This document shows, in pieces, positions 16,177 to 26,340 of a stretch of DNA of 64,000 nt. The DNA is from Dermatophilaceae bacterium Soc4.6 (lineage in GTDB: Bacteria; Actinomycetota; Actinomycetes; Actinomycetales; Dermatophilaceae). Where the stretch lies: contig JAZGVH010000002.1 in NCBI GenBank assembly GCA_039889245.1, positions 2,666,001 to 2,730,000 on the forward strand, written 5' to 3'. Numbering within the stretch: position 1 is the first letter of the stretch; every line of letters begins with the position of its first letter. A program made the translations under genes and the position numbers. The notes under the pieces are model-generated. The model saw only the letters and a program-made list of their open reading frames with translations. It had not been told where the DNA came from and made no database searches.

Positions 16177-16581
16177 TCAGCGCAGGGTGAGTGCGCCGCG
16201 GCAGGTCTCGCCGGTGGCGGCGTTGGTCGCGACAGCGACGACCCTGTCGGCGCCGGCCCGGTTGGGGGTGAGCTTGCGAGCCGTGAAGGAGCCGGAGGGG
16301 CCCACGGTGACGGCGGTGCCGGCGAAGACCGAGGCTCCGTTGTCCTGGAGGCTGACGGCCCAGGTCTGGCCGACGACGTTGGAGTCGACCTCGAGCTCGA
16401 TCTGGACCTTGGCGTTGTCGGGCTTCGCCTTGAGCTTCCAGGTGCTGCTCGCCGAGCAGCTGCCGCTGGTGCGGACGTCGTGGCCGCCCTTGGCGTTGGC
16501 GGCCGCCGTGCCCGAGGCGACGAGGGCGATGGTGACGGCGCCGGCGCCGACGAGGCGCAGGGCGGTGGTGGCAGTGGACAT
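16177..16581 (-). CDS. Small secreted protein of unknown function
   Basis: A 134-residue exported protein: signal peptide at residues 1-30 (TALRLVGAGAVTIALVASGT, Ala-rich cleavage site near ANAKGG), then a beta-rich domain of ~100 residues with two cysteines (SGSCSAS and GETCRGAL), likely disulfide bonded. CGGAG lies six bases before ATG. It sits 124 bp upstream of the secreted-protein/kinase operon on the same strand and may be part of it. Confidence 0.7.
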   Translation of the reverse strand: MSTATTALRLVGAGAVTIALVASGTAAANAKGGHDVRTSGSCSASSTWKLKAKPDNAKVQIELEVDSNVVGQTWAVSLQDNGASVFAGTAVTVGPSGSFTARKLTPNRAGADRVVAVATNAATGETCRGALTLR

Positions 16582-16724
16582 GTCGCGCTCCGGGGGGACG
16601 TGGTGGGCCGGTCGGTCCGGCTCCGATGTCTCTACCGTCGCGGCAGGAGGGGGCGGCCCACCATCGGGCGATGGTCGTAGTACCTCCCGGGTGGGGCGGC
16701 TCGCGGCTCGGGCCGACGCCTACG

Positions 16725-17438
16725 ATGTTCCTCGTGCCGACCCCCACCGCCGACGTGCGCTGGGAGGCCCAGCCGTCCGTCCCGACGGCCGTGGTGCTCG
16801 TGCTGCACGGGGGGCAGGAGGAGAGCACCCGGCGCAACGCCTGGTGGGCCGTGCCGGTCTGGTGGATGGTGCCCTTCGCGCGCACCGTACGACGTGCCGG
16901 CGACGGCACCTTCGCCGTCGCGCGGGTGCGCTACGCCGTGCGCGGCTGGAACGGCGTGGCGCAGAGCCCGCTGACCGACGTGCGGGTGATCCTCGAGGAC
17001 GCGGCTGCGCGCTACCCCGGTGTGCCGGTTGCCCTGGTGGGGCACTCGATGGGTGGTCGCGTCGCCCTGCGCCTGATGGGTGACGAGCGGGTGTCGAGCG
17101 TCGTGGCCCTGGCCCCGTGGGTGGCCAAGGCCGACGTCGAGGCCGAGCTGCACGAGGCACACCCAGAGCTGAGGCTGCTGATCGTCCACGGCCTGTCCGA
17201 CACCGTCACGTCACCGCGAGCGAGCGGCGCGGTCGTGCGCCGGCTGCAGGCCGACGGGGTCGCCGCGAGCTTCGTCGGGCTGGCCCGCGCCAAGCACTCG
17301 ATGATCCGCCGGCGGCGGCTGTGGGACCGGCTGCTCACCGCCCACCTGCGGGCGACGCTGCTCGGTGAGCCCCTCGACCCCGCGCTGTCGGTGAGCGAGC
17401 GCGCTGCTCTCGCGGCGGGCACGGTCGCTCACCTCTGA
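16725..17438 (+). CDS. Alpha/beta hydrolase
   Basis: A ~237-residue alpha/beta hydrolase with the nucleophile elbow GHSMGGR (Ser ~107), a candidate acid in LIVHGLSDTVTSP and a candidate His in ARAKHSMIRR. The oxyanion region is VLVLHGGQEES. Substrate unknown. ATG 16725 has no ribosome site; an in-frame GTG at 16734 lies seven bases after a TACGAT -10-like box, so the gene may be leaderless from that GTG. It is convergent with the lyase-like gene. Confidence 0.8.
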   Translation: MFLVPTPTADVRWEAQPSVPTAVVLVLHGGQEESTRRNAWWAVPVWWMVPFARTVRRAGDGTFAVARVRYAVRGWNGVAQSPLTDVRVILEDAAARYPGVPVALVGHSMGGRVALRLMGDERVSSVVALAPWVAKADVEAELHEAHPELRLLIVHGLSDTVTSPRASGAVVRRLQADGVAASFVGLARAKHSMIRRRRLWDRLLTAHLRATLLGEPLDPALSVSERAALAAGTVAHL

Positions 17439-17475
17439 GGCACGCCCTGCGAGCGGCCGTGTCCCCCAACGCTTC

Positions 17476-18960
17476 TCAGGCCGGTTCGTCAAGCCCGTCC
17501 ACCACCGTCAGCGCGGCCGTGAGGTCGGGCCCGGGGTCGTGGTCGCTCTCGTCGACCACGATGCCCTCACACGCGTCGAGCACCTGGCGGAGCGGTCCCC
17601 GCAGGGTCACCCGGCGCAGCCGCACCGCGTGCACCGCGGTGAGCAGCTCCCACGCCAGGAGGTGCCGGTAGTCGTCGGCGACCGCGGTGAGCCGGCCCGC
17701 AGCGGCGCTCGAGTGGCTGGCGTCGTCCTCCACCGCCGCCGAGAGGTAGGCGGTGCCGAGGCTGCTGGGGGCGGCCGCCACACCGCGCAGGCGCTCGACG
17801 CCCGCGGCGGCGGCATACTCCGCGATGAGCAGGCCGGAGGCCCCGGCGTCGACCCCGGCGAGGAAGCGGGGCAACCCCGCGCCGGGGTCGGTGAGCAGGT
17901 GCGAGATGCGCGGCAGCCCCGAGGCGGCCGACCGCGCGAGGGCGAGCAGCGTCGCGTCGACCGCGAGCGTGAGGTAGGCCGTGTGGAAGCCCCCGTGGTG
18001 CGCCACCGTCGGCGGGTCGGTCGTCGCATCGACGGCCGGGTTCTCCGACCCGGCGTTGGCGAGGGTCTCGACGACGCTCCGCAGCACGGCCAGCTGGTCG
18101 AGCAGCGGCCCGTGCACCTGGGGGTATGTGCGCAGCCCGAAGAAGTCCTGCAGCTGCGTCGCCGGCACCACCGGGTCAGGGCCGAGCAGGCCGGTGACCG
18201 TCTGCGCGGTGCGGGCCGCCCCGACGAAGGGCGTGACCCGCCCCACCACCGCGCCCAGGGCCTCGACGTTGCCCGCCAGGGCGACGTGCGAGAGGGCGTA
18301 GACCGTCATCGCCCGGCGCGACAGCCGCTCGAGCTCGAGGCAGCCGAGCGCCGCCCGCCCGAGGGTGAAGGCGTTGCTCGACATCAGCGGCAGGGCGTCG
18401 TGGTCGTGCAGCCGGGACAGCCGGGCGAGGTTCGGCGTGGCCCGCACCTGCCCGTCGGCGCGGGGCCGCTCGCCGAGCAGGGTCAGCCCGACCTCGGCCA
18501 GCGCGGTGAGGTCGCCGGTGCCGACGGCCCCCACCGAGTGCACCACGGCCTGGCCTCCGGACTCCTCGGCGAGCAGCCCGACGAGCGCGTCCACGAGGCC
18601 GGTCGAGGCGCCGGAGGCTCCGACGAGCAGCTGGTTGACCCGCACGACGAGTCCGGCCCGCACCACGCGCTCGTCGTACGTCGTGCCCCACCCGCCCGCG
18701 TGGCTGCGCAACAGTCCCAGCCCGGGCCGCTGGTCGCGGCCGGCCGCGCGGATGACCTGGGTGGGTGGGAGCGGGCGGTCGCGGTTGGCGCCGACCCCGG
18801 TGGTGCGCCCGTAGACCTCCCGGGTCAGGGCGACCCGGGCCACGGCCGCCGCCGCCTTCTCGACCCGCTCACGACCGGCTGGGGCGACCTCGACGTCGCC
18901 GCCGTCGGCGACGGCAGCCACGTCCTCGAGGGTCAGGTGGGCGCCATCGAGCAGGATCAC
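17476..18960 (-). CDS. Aromatic amino acid lyase homologue (HAL/PAL family) with altered MIO motif
   Basis: A 494-residue protein of the histidine/phenylalanine ammonia-lyase superfamily: YGRTTGVGANRD near the N-terminus, LLGxRPRADG, SSNAFTLGRAALG and GSENPAVDATTD are family landmarks. The loop that should contain Ala-Ser-Gly, which cyclises to the MIO electrophile, reads HSVGAVGTGDLTALA, i.e. Gly-Thr-Gly. Without the Ser it may not form MIO, so lyase activity is uncertain. GTG 18960 has an excellent GGAGGAA eight bases upstream. It is divergent from the ABC transporter operon. Confidence 0.82.
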   Translation of the reverse strand: MILLDGAHLTLEDVAAVADGGDVEVAPAGRERVEKAAAAVARVALTREVYGRTTGVGANRDRPLPPTQVIRAAGRDQRPGLGLLRSHAGGWGTTYDERVVRAGLVVRVNQLLVGASGASTGLVDALVGLLAEESGGQAVVHSVGAVGTGDLTALAEVGLTLLGERPRADGQVRATPNLARLSRLHDHDALPLMSSNAFTLGRAALGCLELERLSRRAMTVYALSHVALAGNVEALGAVVGRVTPFVGAARTAQTVTGLLGPDPVVPATQLQDFFGLRTYPQVHGPLLDQLAVLRSVVETLANAGSENPAVDATTDPPTVAHHGGFHTAYLTLAVDATLLALARSAASGLPRISHLLTDPGAGLPRFLAGVDAGASGLLIAEYAAAAGVERLRGVAAAPSSLGTAYLSAAVEDDASHSSAAAGRLTAVADDYRHLLAWELLTAVHAVRLRRVTLRGPLRQVLDACEGIVVDESDHDPGPDLTAALTVVDGLDEPA

Positions 18961-19155
18961 GGCACGTTTCCTCCAGCCTTGAGCGGGTATGGCGGTGTTC
19001 GGTGACGAGGAGCACGACACTGCCGCGGTTGAGGCCAGCAGGAGCATGTGGCAGGCTCGACGACTGCGTCAAGGCATATCGTGCCCCGCTCCCCGCCCGT
19101 CTCACCCGCTGCCCGTAGTCAGACCCTTCTGCACCCGACCGCAAGGATGAGACGG

Positions 19156-20304
19156 ATGATCGAGTTCGACTCCGTGACCAAGACCTATCCCGACGGCACG
19201 GTGGCGGTGGGCGAGCTCTCGCTCGTGGCCCCGTCAGGGCAGATCACCGTCCTGGTCGGGCCCTCCGGCTGCGGCAAGACGACCTCGCTGCGCATGATCA
19301 ACCGGATGATCGACCAGAGCAGCGGCCGCATCCTCGTCGACGGCCAGGACACCACGTCGGTCGACCCGGCCGTGCTACGTCGCGGCATCGGCTACGTCAT
19401 CCAGCACGCCGGTCTCTTCCCGCACCGCACGATCGTCGACAACATCGCCACCGTGCCCCTGCTGCTGGGGTGGGACCGGCGCAAGGCCCGCGACCGCGCC
19501 CTCGAGCTGATGGAGCGCGTCGGTCTCGACCACTCGATGGCCAAGCGCTACCCCACGCAGCTGTCCGGTGGGCAGCAGCAGCGCGTCGGCGTCGCGCGCG
19601 CGCTCGCGGCCGACCCGCCCGTGATGCTGATGGACGAGCCCTTCTCGGCGGTCGACCCGGTCGTGCGCGAGCAGCTGCAGGACGAGTTCCTGCGCCTGCA
19701 GGGCGATCTCGGCAAGACGATCGTCTTCGTCACCCACGACATCGACGAGGCGATCAAGCTCGGCGACCAGGTGGCGGTGCTGCGCGTCGGCGGCCACCTG
19801 GCCCAGATCGCCGCCCCGCGAGACCTGCTCAAGGAGCCGACAGACGACTTCGTCGCCGACTTCGTCGGGCGCGACCGCGGCTACCGGTCGCTCAGCTTCC
19901 GCACCGGCACGCTGCCGATCCGACCAGAGCCCAGCATCCCCCTCGGTATGCCGGGGGAGCAGCTGCGCGCCTCGACCCAGGCCCCGTGGGTGCTCGTCGT
20001 CGACGAGCAGGACCGCCCGGTGGGGTGGGTCGAGCCGTCGAAGGTCACCGACGTGGTCCGCCAGGAGTCGATCCACCGCGGCGGCACCGTGGCGGCCGTC
20101 GACGGCTCGCTGCGCGCCGCCCTCGATGCGGCGCTGTCGTCCCCGTCCGGTCGCGGGGTCGTCGTCGGCGCCGACGGGGTCCTGCTCGGTACTGTCCTCC
20201 CGCAGGAGGTCGTGACCGCGATCGGCGAGTCGCCCACCCACGCGTCGGCCGCCAGCACCGGCAGCACCGGCAGCAGCGGCAGCACCGCGCAGGACGATCC
20301 ATGA
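19156..20304 (+). CDS. Osmoprotectant-type ABC transporter, ATP-binding subunit
   Basis: A 382-residue ATPase of the OpuCA/ProV branch. Walker A GPSGCGKTT, signature LSGGQQQRVGVARAL, Walker B VMLMDEPFSAVDP and the H-loop FVTHDIDEA are all present. The C-terminus carries CBS-like regulatory sequence (residues ~285-360, WVLVVDEQDRPVGWV...) and ends in a GSTGS low-complexity tail. It powers uptake of compounds such as glycine betaine, choline or carnitine. ATG 19156 has AAGGA eight bases upstream. Its stop overlaps the first permease start. Confidence 0.9.
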   Translation: MIEFDSVTKTYPDGTVAVGELSLVAPSGQITVLVGPSGCGKTTSLRMINRMIDQSSGRILVDGQDTTSVDPAVLRRGIGYVIQHAGLFPHRTIVDNIATVPLLLGWDRRKARDRALELMERVGLDHSMAKRYPTQLSGGQQQRVGVARALAADPPVMLMDEPFSAVDPVVREQLQDEFLRLQGDLGKTIVFVTHDIDEAIKLGDQVAVLRVGGHLAQIAAPRDLLKEPTDDFVADFVGRDRGYRSLSFRTGTLPIRPEPSIPLGMPGEQLRASTQAPWVLVVDEQDRPVGWVEPSKVTDVVRQESIHRGGTVAAVDGSLRAALDAALSSPSGRGVVVGADGVLLGTVLPQEVVTAIGESPTHASAASTGSTGSSGSTAQDDP

Positions 20305-20945
20305 GCTACTTCACCTCGCACCTGAGTGACATCGCGACCCTGCTCGGGCGCCACCTCTACCTCGCGGTGCTCCCGCTGCTCATCGGGCTGCTCATCGCGC
20401 TCCCGCTCGGCTGGCTGGCCCGAAGGTACTCCTGGCTCTACCCGCCGCTCATCATCGGGACCGGCCTGCTCTACACCCTGCCCTCGCTCGCGCTCTTCAT
20501 CCTGCTGCCCGGGCTGCTCGGCACGCAGATCCTCGATCCGTTCAACGTGCTCGTCGCGATGACGGTCTACACCGTGGCCCTGCTCGTGCGCACCGTGGCC
20601 GACGGGCTCGGGGCGGTCCCCGTCGAGGTGCAGATGTCGGCGACCGCGATGGGGTACAAGCCACTGGCCCGGCTCGTGCGGGTCGAGCTGCCGCTGGCCG
20701 TGCCCGTCATCGCCGCCGGCTTGCGGGTGGCCGCCGTCAGCAACGTCAGCATCGTCAGCGTCGCCGCGATCATCGGTGTCTCGCAGCTGGGGTCGCTCTT
20801 CACCGACGGCTTCAACCGCAACTTCCTCGACCCCATCGTCATCGGCATCGTCGCCTGCGTGGTCCTCGCGCTCGTGCTCGACCTCACCATCGTCGGGCTC
20901 ACCCGGGTGCTCACCCCGTGGCAGCGGCTGCGGGTGGCGTCGTGA
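20301..20945 (+). CDS. Osmoprotectant-type ABC transporter permease 1
   Basis: A 214-residue BPD-type permease with about five to six membrane helices (YLAVLPLLIGLLIALPLGWL, LFILLPGLLG, VIAAGLRVAAVSNVSIVS and others) and the EAA-type coupling loop near SATAMGYKPLARLVRVELP. It is an OpuCB-like half of the channel, paired with the permease encoded downstream. Start ATG overlaps the ATPase stop; its stop overlaps the next GTG start. Confidence 0.88.
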   Translation: MSYFTSHLSDIATLLGRHLYLAVLPLLIGLLIALPLGWLARRYSWLYPPLIIGTGLLYTLPSLALFILLPGLLGTQILDPFNVLVAMTVYTVALLVRTVADGLGAVPVEVQMSATAMGYKPLARLVRVELPLAVPVIAAGLRVAAVSNVSIVSVAAIIGVSQLGSLFTDGFNRNFLDPIVIGIVACVVLALVLDLTIVGLTRVLTPWQRLRVAS

Positions 20946-21715
20946 TCGGCGACGTCCTCGGGTGGCTCACCGACCCGGCCCATGCCGCCGACATCGGTCG
21001 CCGGCTGCTCGAGCACCTGGAGTACACCCTCGTGGCCGTGCTGGTGGCGGCGATCATCGCCGTGCCGCTCGGGCTGTGGATCGGGCACACCGGCCGGGGC
21101 AAGGTCCTCGTCGTGACGCTGGCCGGCGCGGCCCGGGCCATCCCGACCCTGGGGCTGCTCTACTTCGTCGTGCTCTTCCTCGGCCCCCGGCTGAGCGGTG
21201 ACCTCGCGTTCTACCTGCCCAACGAGCTCGTGCTCGTCATTCTGGCCGTCCCGCCCATCCTGTCGGGCGTCTACGCCGGCATCGACGAGGTCGACCCCGC
21301 TGCGCGCGACGCGGCCAAGGGGATGGGGATGCGGGGCCTCGAGGTGCTGCGCAAGGTCGAGGTGCCGGTCGCCCTGCCCCTGATGCTCTCGGGGCTGCGG
21401 TCCGCCTTCCTCCAGGTCATCGCCACGGCGACGATCGCGGCGACCGCTGCCCTCGGCGGTCTCGGCCGCTTCCTCATCGACGGGCTCGCCGTGCGCGACT
21501 ACACCCAGATGGCCTCGGGCGCCCTGCTCGTCGCGCTGCTGGCCATCGTCGTCGACCTCGTGCTCGCCACCGTCCAGCGACTCGTCGTCTCGCCCGGGGT
21601 CAGCGGCCGGGTCGACCGCCGCGCCGGCCGGGGCCGCGGGGGATCACCCGAGACCGCCGACCCCGCCGAGGCCGCGGTCTCGACCCACCGACCTGCCCTG
21701 CCCACCTCGGCCTGA
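20942..21715 (+). CDS. Osmoprotectant-type ABC transporter permease 2
   Basis: A 257-residue permease homologous to the first, with the coupling loop DAAKGMGMRGLEVLRKVEVP and several membrane helices (LEYTLVAVLVAAIIAVPLGL, IPTLGLLYFVVLFLG). A charged, Pro/Ala-rich C-terminal tail of ~40 residues follows the last helix. GTG 20942 overlaps the first permease stop by four bases. Together with the ATPase and binding protein it forms a complete importer. Confidence 0.88.
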   Translation: MIGDVLGWLTDPAHAADIGRRLLEHLEYTLVAVLVAAIIAVPLGLWIGHTGRGKVLVVTLAGAARAIPTLGLLYFVVLFLGPRLSGDLAFYLPNELVLVILAVPPILSGVYAGIDEVDPAARDAAKGMGMRGLEVLRKVEVPVALPLMLSGLRSAFLQVIATATIAATAALGGLGRFLIDGLAVRDYTQMASGALLVALLAIVVDLVLATVQRLVVSPGVSGRVDRRAGRGRGGSPETADPAEAAVSTHRPALPTSA

Positions 21716-21772
21716 CCGCCCTCCGACGTCACGTGCACCACGTGACCTCCGCCAGAAGAGAGAATGTTTCCC

Positions 21773-22699
21773 ATGAAGACCACTCCCACCGCCCTCGTCG
21801 CACTCTCCCTCGTCTCCGCGCTGAGCCTCGCCGCCTGCGGGTCGAGCAGCTCCGGTGACCCGCTCGGTGGCGGCGCCTCGGCGTCCGCGGCCCCGAGCGA
21901 CACCATCGTCGTGGGCTCGGCCAACTTCCCCGAGTCCGAGCTGATCATGGACATCTACGCCGGCGCGCTGTCGGCCAAGGGCGTCAAGGTCTCGACCAAG
22001 CCCAACATCGGCAGCCGCGAGACCTATATCCCCGCGCTGCAGGACGGCTCGATCGACCTCGTTCCGGAGTACACCGGCGTGCTCGACAGCTACTTCGACA
22101 AGAACGCGAAGGCCACGACCTCCGACGAGGTCTACGCCGAGCTCAAGGCCGCGCTGCCGGCGACGCTCCTGGTGCTCGACAAGTCGGCGGCCGAGGACAA
22201 GGACAGCGTCGTCGTCACGAAGGACACCGCCGCGAAGTACAGCCTCAAGGCCATCTCCGACCTCGCGCCCGTGGCCAAGGACGTCGTGTTCGGGGGTCCG
22301 CCCGAGATGAAGACCCGCCCCACCGGCCTCCCCGGCCTGCTCAAGGTCTACGGCCTGACCTTCAAGGACTTCAAGGCCCTCGACGCGGGCGGCCCGCTCA
22401 CCGTGCAGGCGCTCAAGAACGGTCAGGTGCAGGCGGCCGACCTCTTCAGTACCGACCCCAACGTCCCCGCCAACGGCTTCGTCGTCCTCGACGACCCCAA
22501 GTCGCTCTTCGCCGCGCAGAACATCGTGCCGCTCATCACCAAGAGCAAGTCGACCGAGACGGTCAACGGTGCGCTCAACGCGGTCTCGGCCAAGCTCGAC
22601 ACCACCACCCTGGCCGCTTTGGTCAAGCAGGTCGTCATCGACAAGAAGGATGCTTCCGAGGTGGCCAAGGGGTTCCTCGCGGCCAACGGGCTCGGCTGA
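21773..22699 (+). CDS. Osmoprotectant-type ABC transporter, lipoprotein binding protein
   Basis: A 308-residue substrate-binding lipoprotein. The signal peptide ends in the lipobox LSLAACGSS. The mature part has the OpuAC/OsmF fold signs: IVVGSANFPESELIMDIYAG, then NIGSRETYIPALQDGSIDLVPEYTG, which binds quaternary ammonium ligands in relatives. An ATG at 21764 is also possible; the AGAAGAGAGA purine stretch suits either. It is the fourth gene of the transporter operon, 57 bp after permease 2. Confidence 0.9.
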   Translation: MKTTPTALVALSLVSALSLAACGSSSSGDPLGGGASASAAPSDTIVVGSANFPESELIMDIYAGALSAKGVKVSTKPNIGSRETYIPALQDGSIDLVPEYTGVLDSYFDKNAKATTSDEVYAELKAALPATLLVLDKSAAEDKDSVVVTKDTAAKYSLKAISDLAPVAKDVVFGGPPEMKTRPTGLPGLLKVYGLTFKDFKALDAGGPLTVQALKNGQVQAADLFSTDPNVPANGFVVLDDPKSLFAAQNIVPLITKSKSTETVNGALNAVSAKLDTTTLAALVKQVVIDKKDASEVAKGFLAANGLG

Positions 22700-22763
22700 G
22701 CCCCGGCGGAACCCGGCAGATCTGCACCACGGCACCCGGCACCACGACCACGGAGGGACAGGC

Positions 22764-23402
22764 ATGGGCACACTGGCCGACGCCGAGACACGCATCCGCG
22801 AGGCGGCGATCCGACTGGTGCAGGAGCCCGGTGGGGGCGTGCGTGTGGAGGACTACGTCGCCACGCTCGCGGCCGCCACGGCCGAGGCGGCGCTGGCGGC
22901 GGCCGGCTTCGACGTCGAGCACCACGACCTCGTGCCCGGCTCGCTCCTGACCTACGACGCCGTCCGGGCGCGGCTGACCGGCGACCCGGTGACCAGCCCT
23001 GCCCCCGTCGGGACCGTGTGGTCCCTGCTCGAGCCCCTCGCCGGGCGGGCGGTGCCGGAGTCGGCGTTCCCCGACGCGGCCCAGCTCTACGCGCAGACCG
23101 AGCACCAGCTCATCAGCGCCGAGCCGGGCACCGTGGTCACGACGGTCGGGGCCGACCACGCACCGGCCCGCCCGCCGCTGCGCCAGGCCTACGAGCTGCG
23201 CCCGGCCGTGCTCGAGACCGAGCGGCTCTTCGGCGCTGCCGTCGCCGACCGCCACGTCGTCACGGCCACCGCCCTGCGGTCGGCGATCGACCAGACCAAG
23301 AGCGCCATCGACCCGGCCATCGCGCTGCGCCTCGCGCTCGAGGTGCTCTTCGGGGTGGCCCGGCTGGCCCCGATGAGGTCTGACGTGATCGCGACCTCCT
23401 GA
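22764..23402 (+). CDS. Conserved-looking protein of unknown function downstream of the transporter
   Basis: A 212-residue soluble protein starting at ATG 22764 with GGAGG eight bases upstream. It is Ala-rich and helical, without a signal peptide, membrane segment or motif I can name; segments such as RVEDYVATLAAATAEAALAAAGFDVEHHDL and LRQAYELRPAVLETERLFGAAV suggest a compact alpha-helical fold. It is 64 bp after the binding-protein gene and may be the fifth gene of that operon. Confidence 0.7.
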   Translation: MGTLADAETRIREAAIRLVQEPGGGVRVEDYVATLAAATAEAALAAAGFDVEHHDLVPGSLLTYDAVRARLTGDPVTSPAPVGTVWSLLEPLAGRAVPESAFPDAAQLYAQTEHQLISAEPGTVVTTVGADHAPARPPLRQAYELRPAVLETERLFGAAVADRHVVTATALRSAIDQTKSAIDPAIALRLALEVLFGVARLAPMRSDVIATS

Positions 23403-23403
23403 C

Positions 23404-23826
23404 GTGCGGCCGGGTGTCCTCCCCCTCCTCGCCGCCAACGTGGTCCGCCTGCTGCTCGCGGTCGCCGCCGTGGCGGTGGAGACGACGATGGTCGTGGCGG
23501 GCAGCCGCCCGGATGCCGAGCTCGAGGGGCTGCTCCTGCCGCTGGGCCTGGCGGCGGCGGTCGTCACCCTGCCCTACCTCGCGGTGACCGTGGTGGCCAT
23601 CGTCGGGCTGGCGCGCGCGGGCGGGGCCGGGGTGCGCCCCACGACCGCCCTCGCCGTCGTCGACGTGGTCGTCGGGGCGGTGCTGGTCGGCGTCCTCGTG
23701 CGGGCGATGGTCATCGGCGACGCCTGGGCGAAGAGCCCGCTGTGGTTCGGGCTCGTCCCACTGGTCCTAGGCGCCCTGACCCTCGCCCTGGCGCGGAGGG
23801 CTATCCCTACGCCCGTCGCGCCCTGA
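23404..23826 (+). CDS. Small four-helix membrane protein
   Basis: A 140-residue integral membrane protein with four hydrophobic segments (LLAANVVRLLLAVAAVAVE, LLPLGLAAAVVTLPYLAVTVVAIVGLA, ALAVVDVVVGAVLVGVLV, LWFGLVPLVLGALTLALA). GTG 23404 begins one base after the previous stop, so it is translationally linked to the preceding unknown gene. No family recognised. Confidence 0.65.
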   Translation: MRPGVLPLLAANVVRLLLAVAAVAVETTMVVAGSRPDAELEGLLLPLGLAAAVVTLPYLAVTVVAIVGLARAGGAGVRPTTALAVVDVVVGAVLVGVLVRAMVIGDAWAKSPLWFGLVPLVLGALTLALARRAIPTPVAP

Positions 23827-23832
23827 CCCAGC

Positions 23833-23849
23833 GCACTCCGCCCGAGTGC
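23833..23849. terminator. Hairpin between convergent genes
   Basis: GCACTC and GAGTGC pair around a 5-base loop just after the stop at 23826 and before the convergent Fe-S gene end at 23864. It has no T-tract, so it would be a weak or bidirectional terminator. Confidence 0.35.
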
Positions 23850-23863
23850 AGCGCGTATGCCGG

Positions 23864-26140
<2,277 letters not shown>

Positions 26141-26340
26141 GGCCGTCACTCTACTGTCGGGTAAGCGCCCGCTCAGCCCGGCTGTGACAGCCCTCGCAGG
26201 GGTCGGCCGGCGATCGCCTGTGTCAATAATGCCCGTCGCCTGCGGATTTTCTGTGAAGGGTTGCCTCTGGCGGGCACGGTGGCACGGTCTCACTCGTCCG
26301 GCACGTGTCGGACGACACCTGGACCACCGGAGCCCCCATG

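Noticed and set aside
17539-19005. 488-codon plus-strand frame opposite the lyase-like gene
   Set aside because: Gly/Arg/Glu-rich shadow; the minus-strand gene has family motifs and a strong ribosome site.
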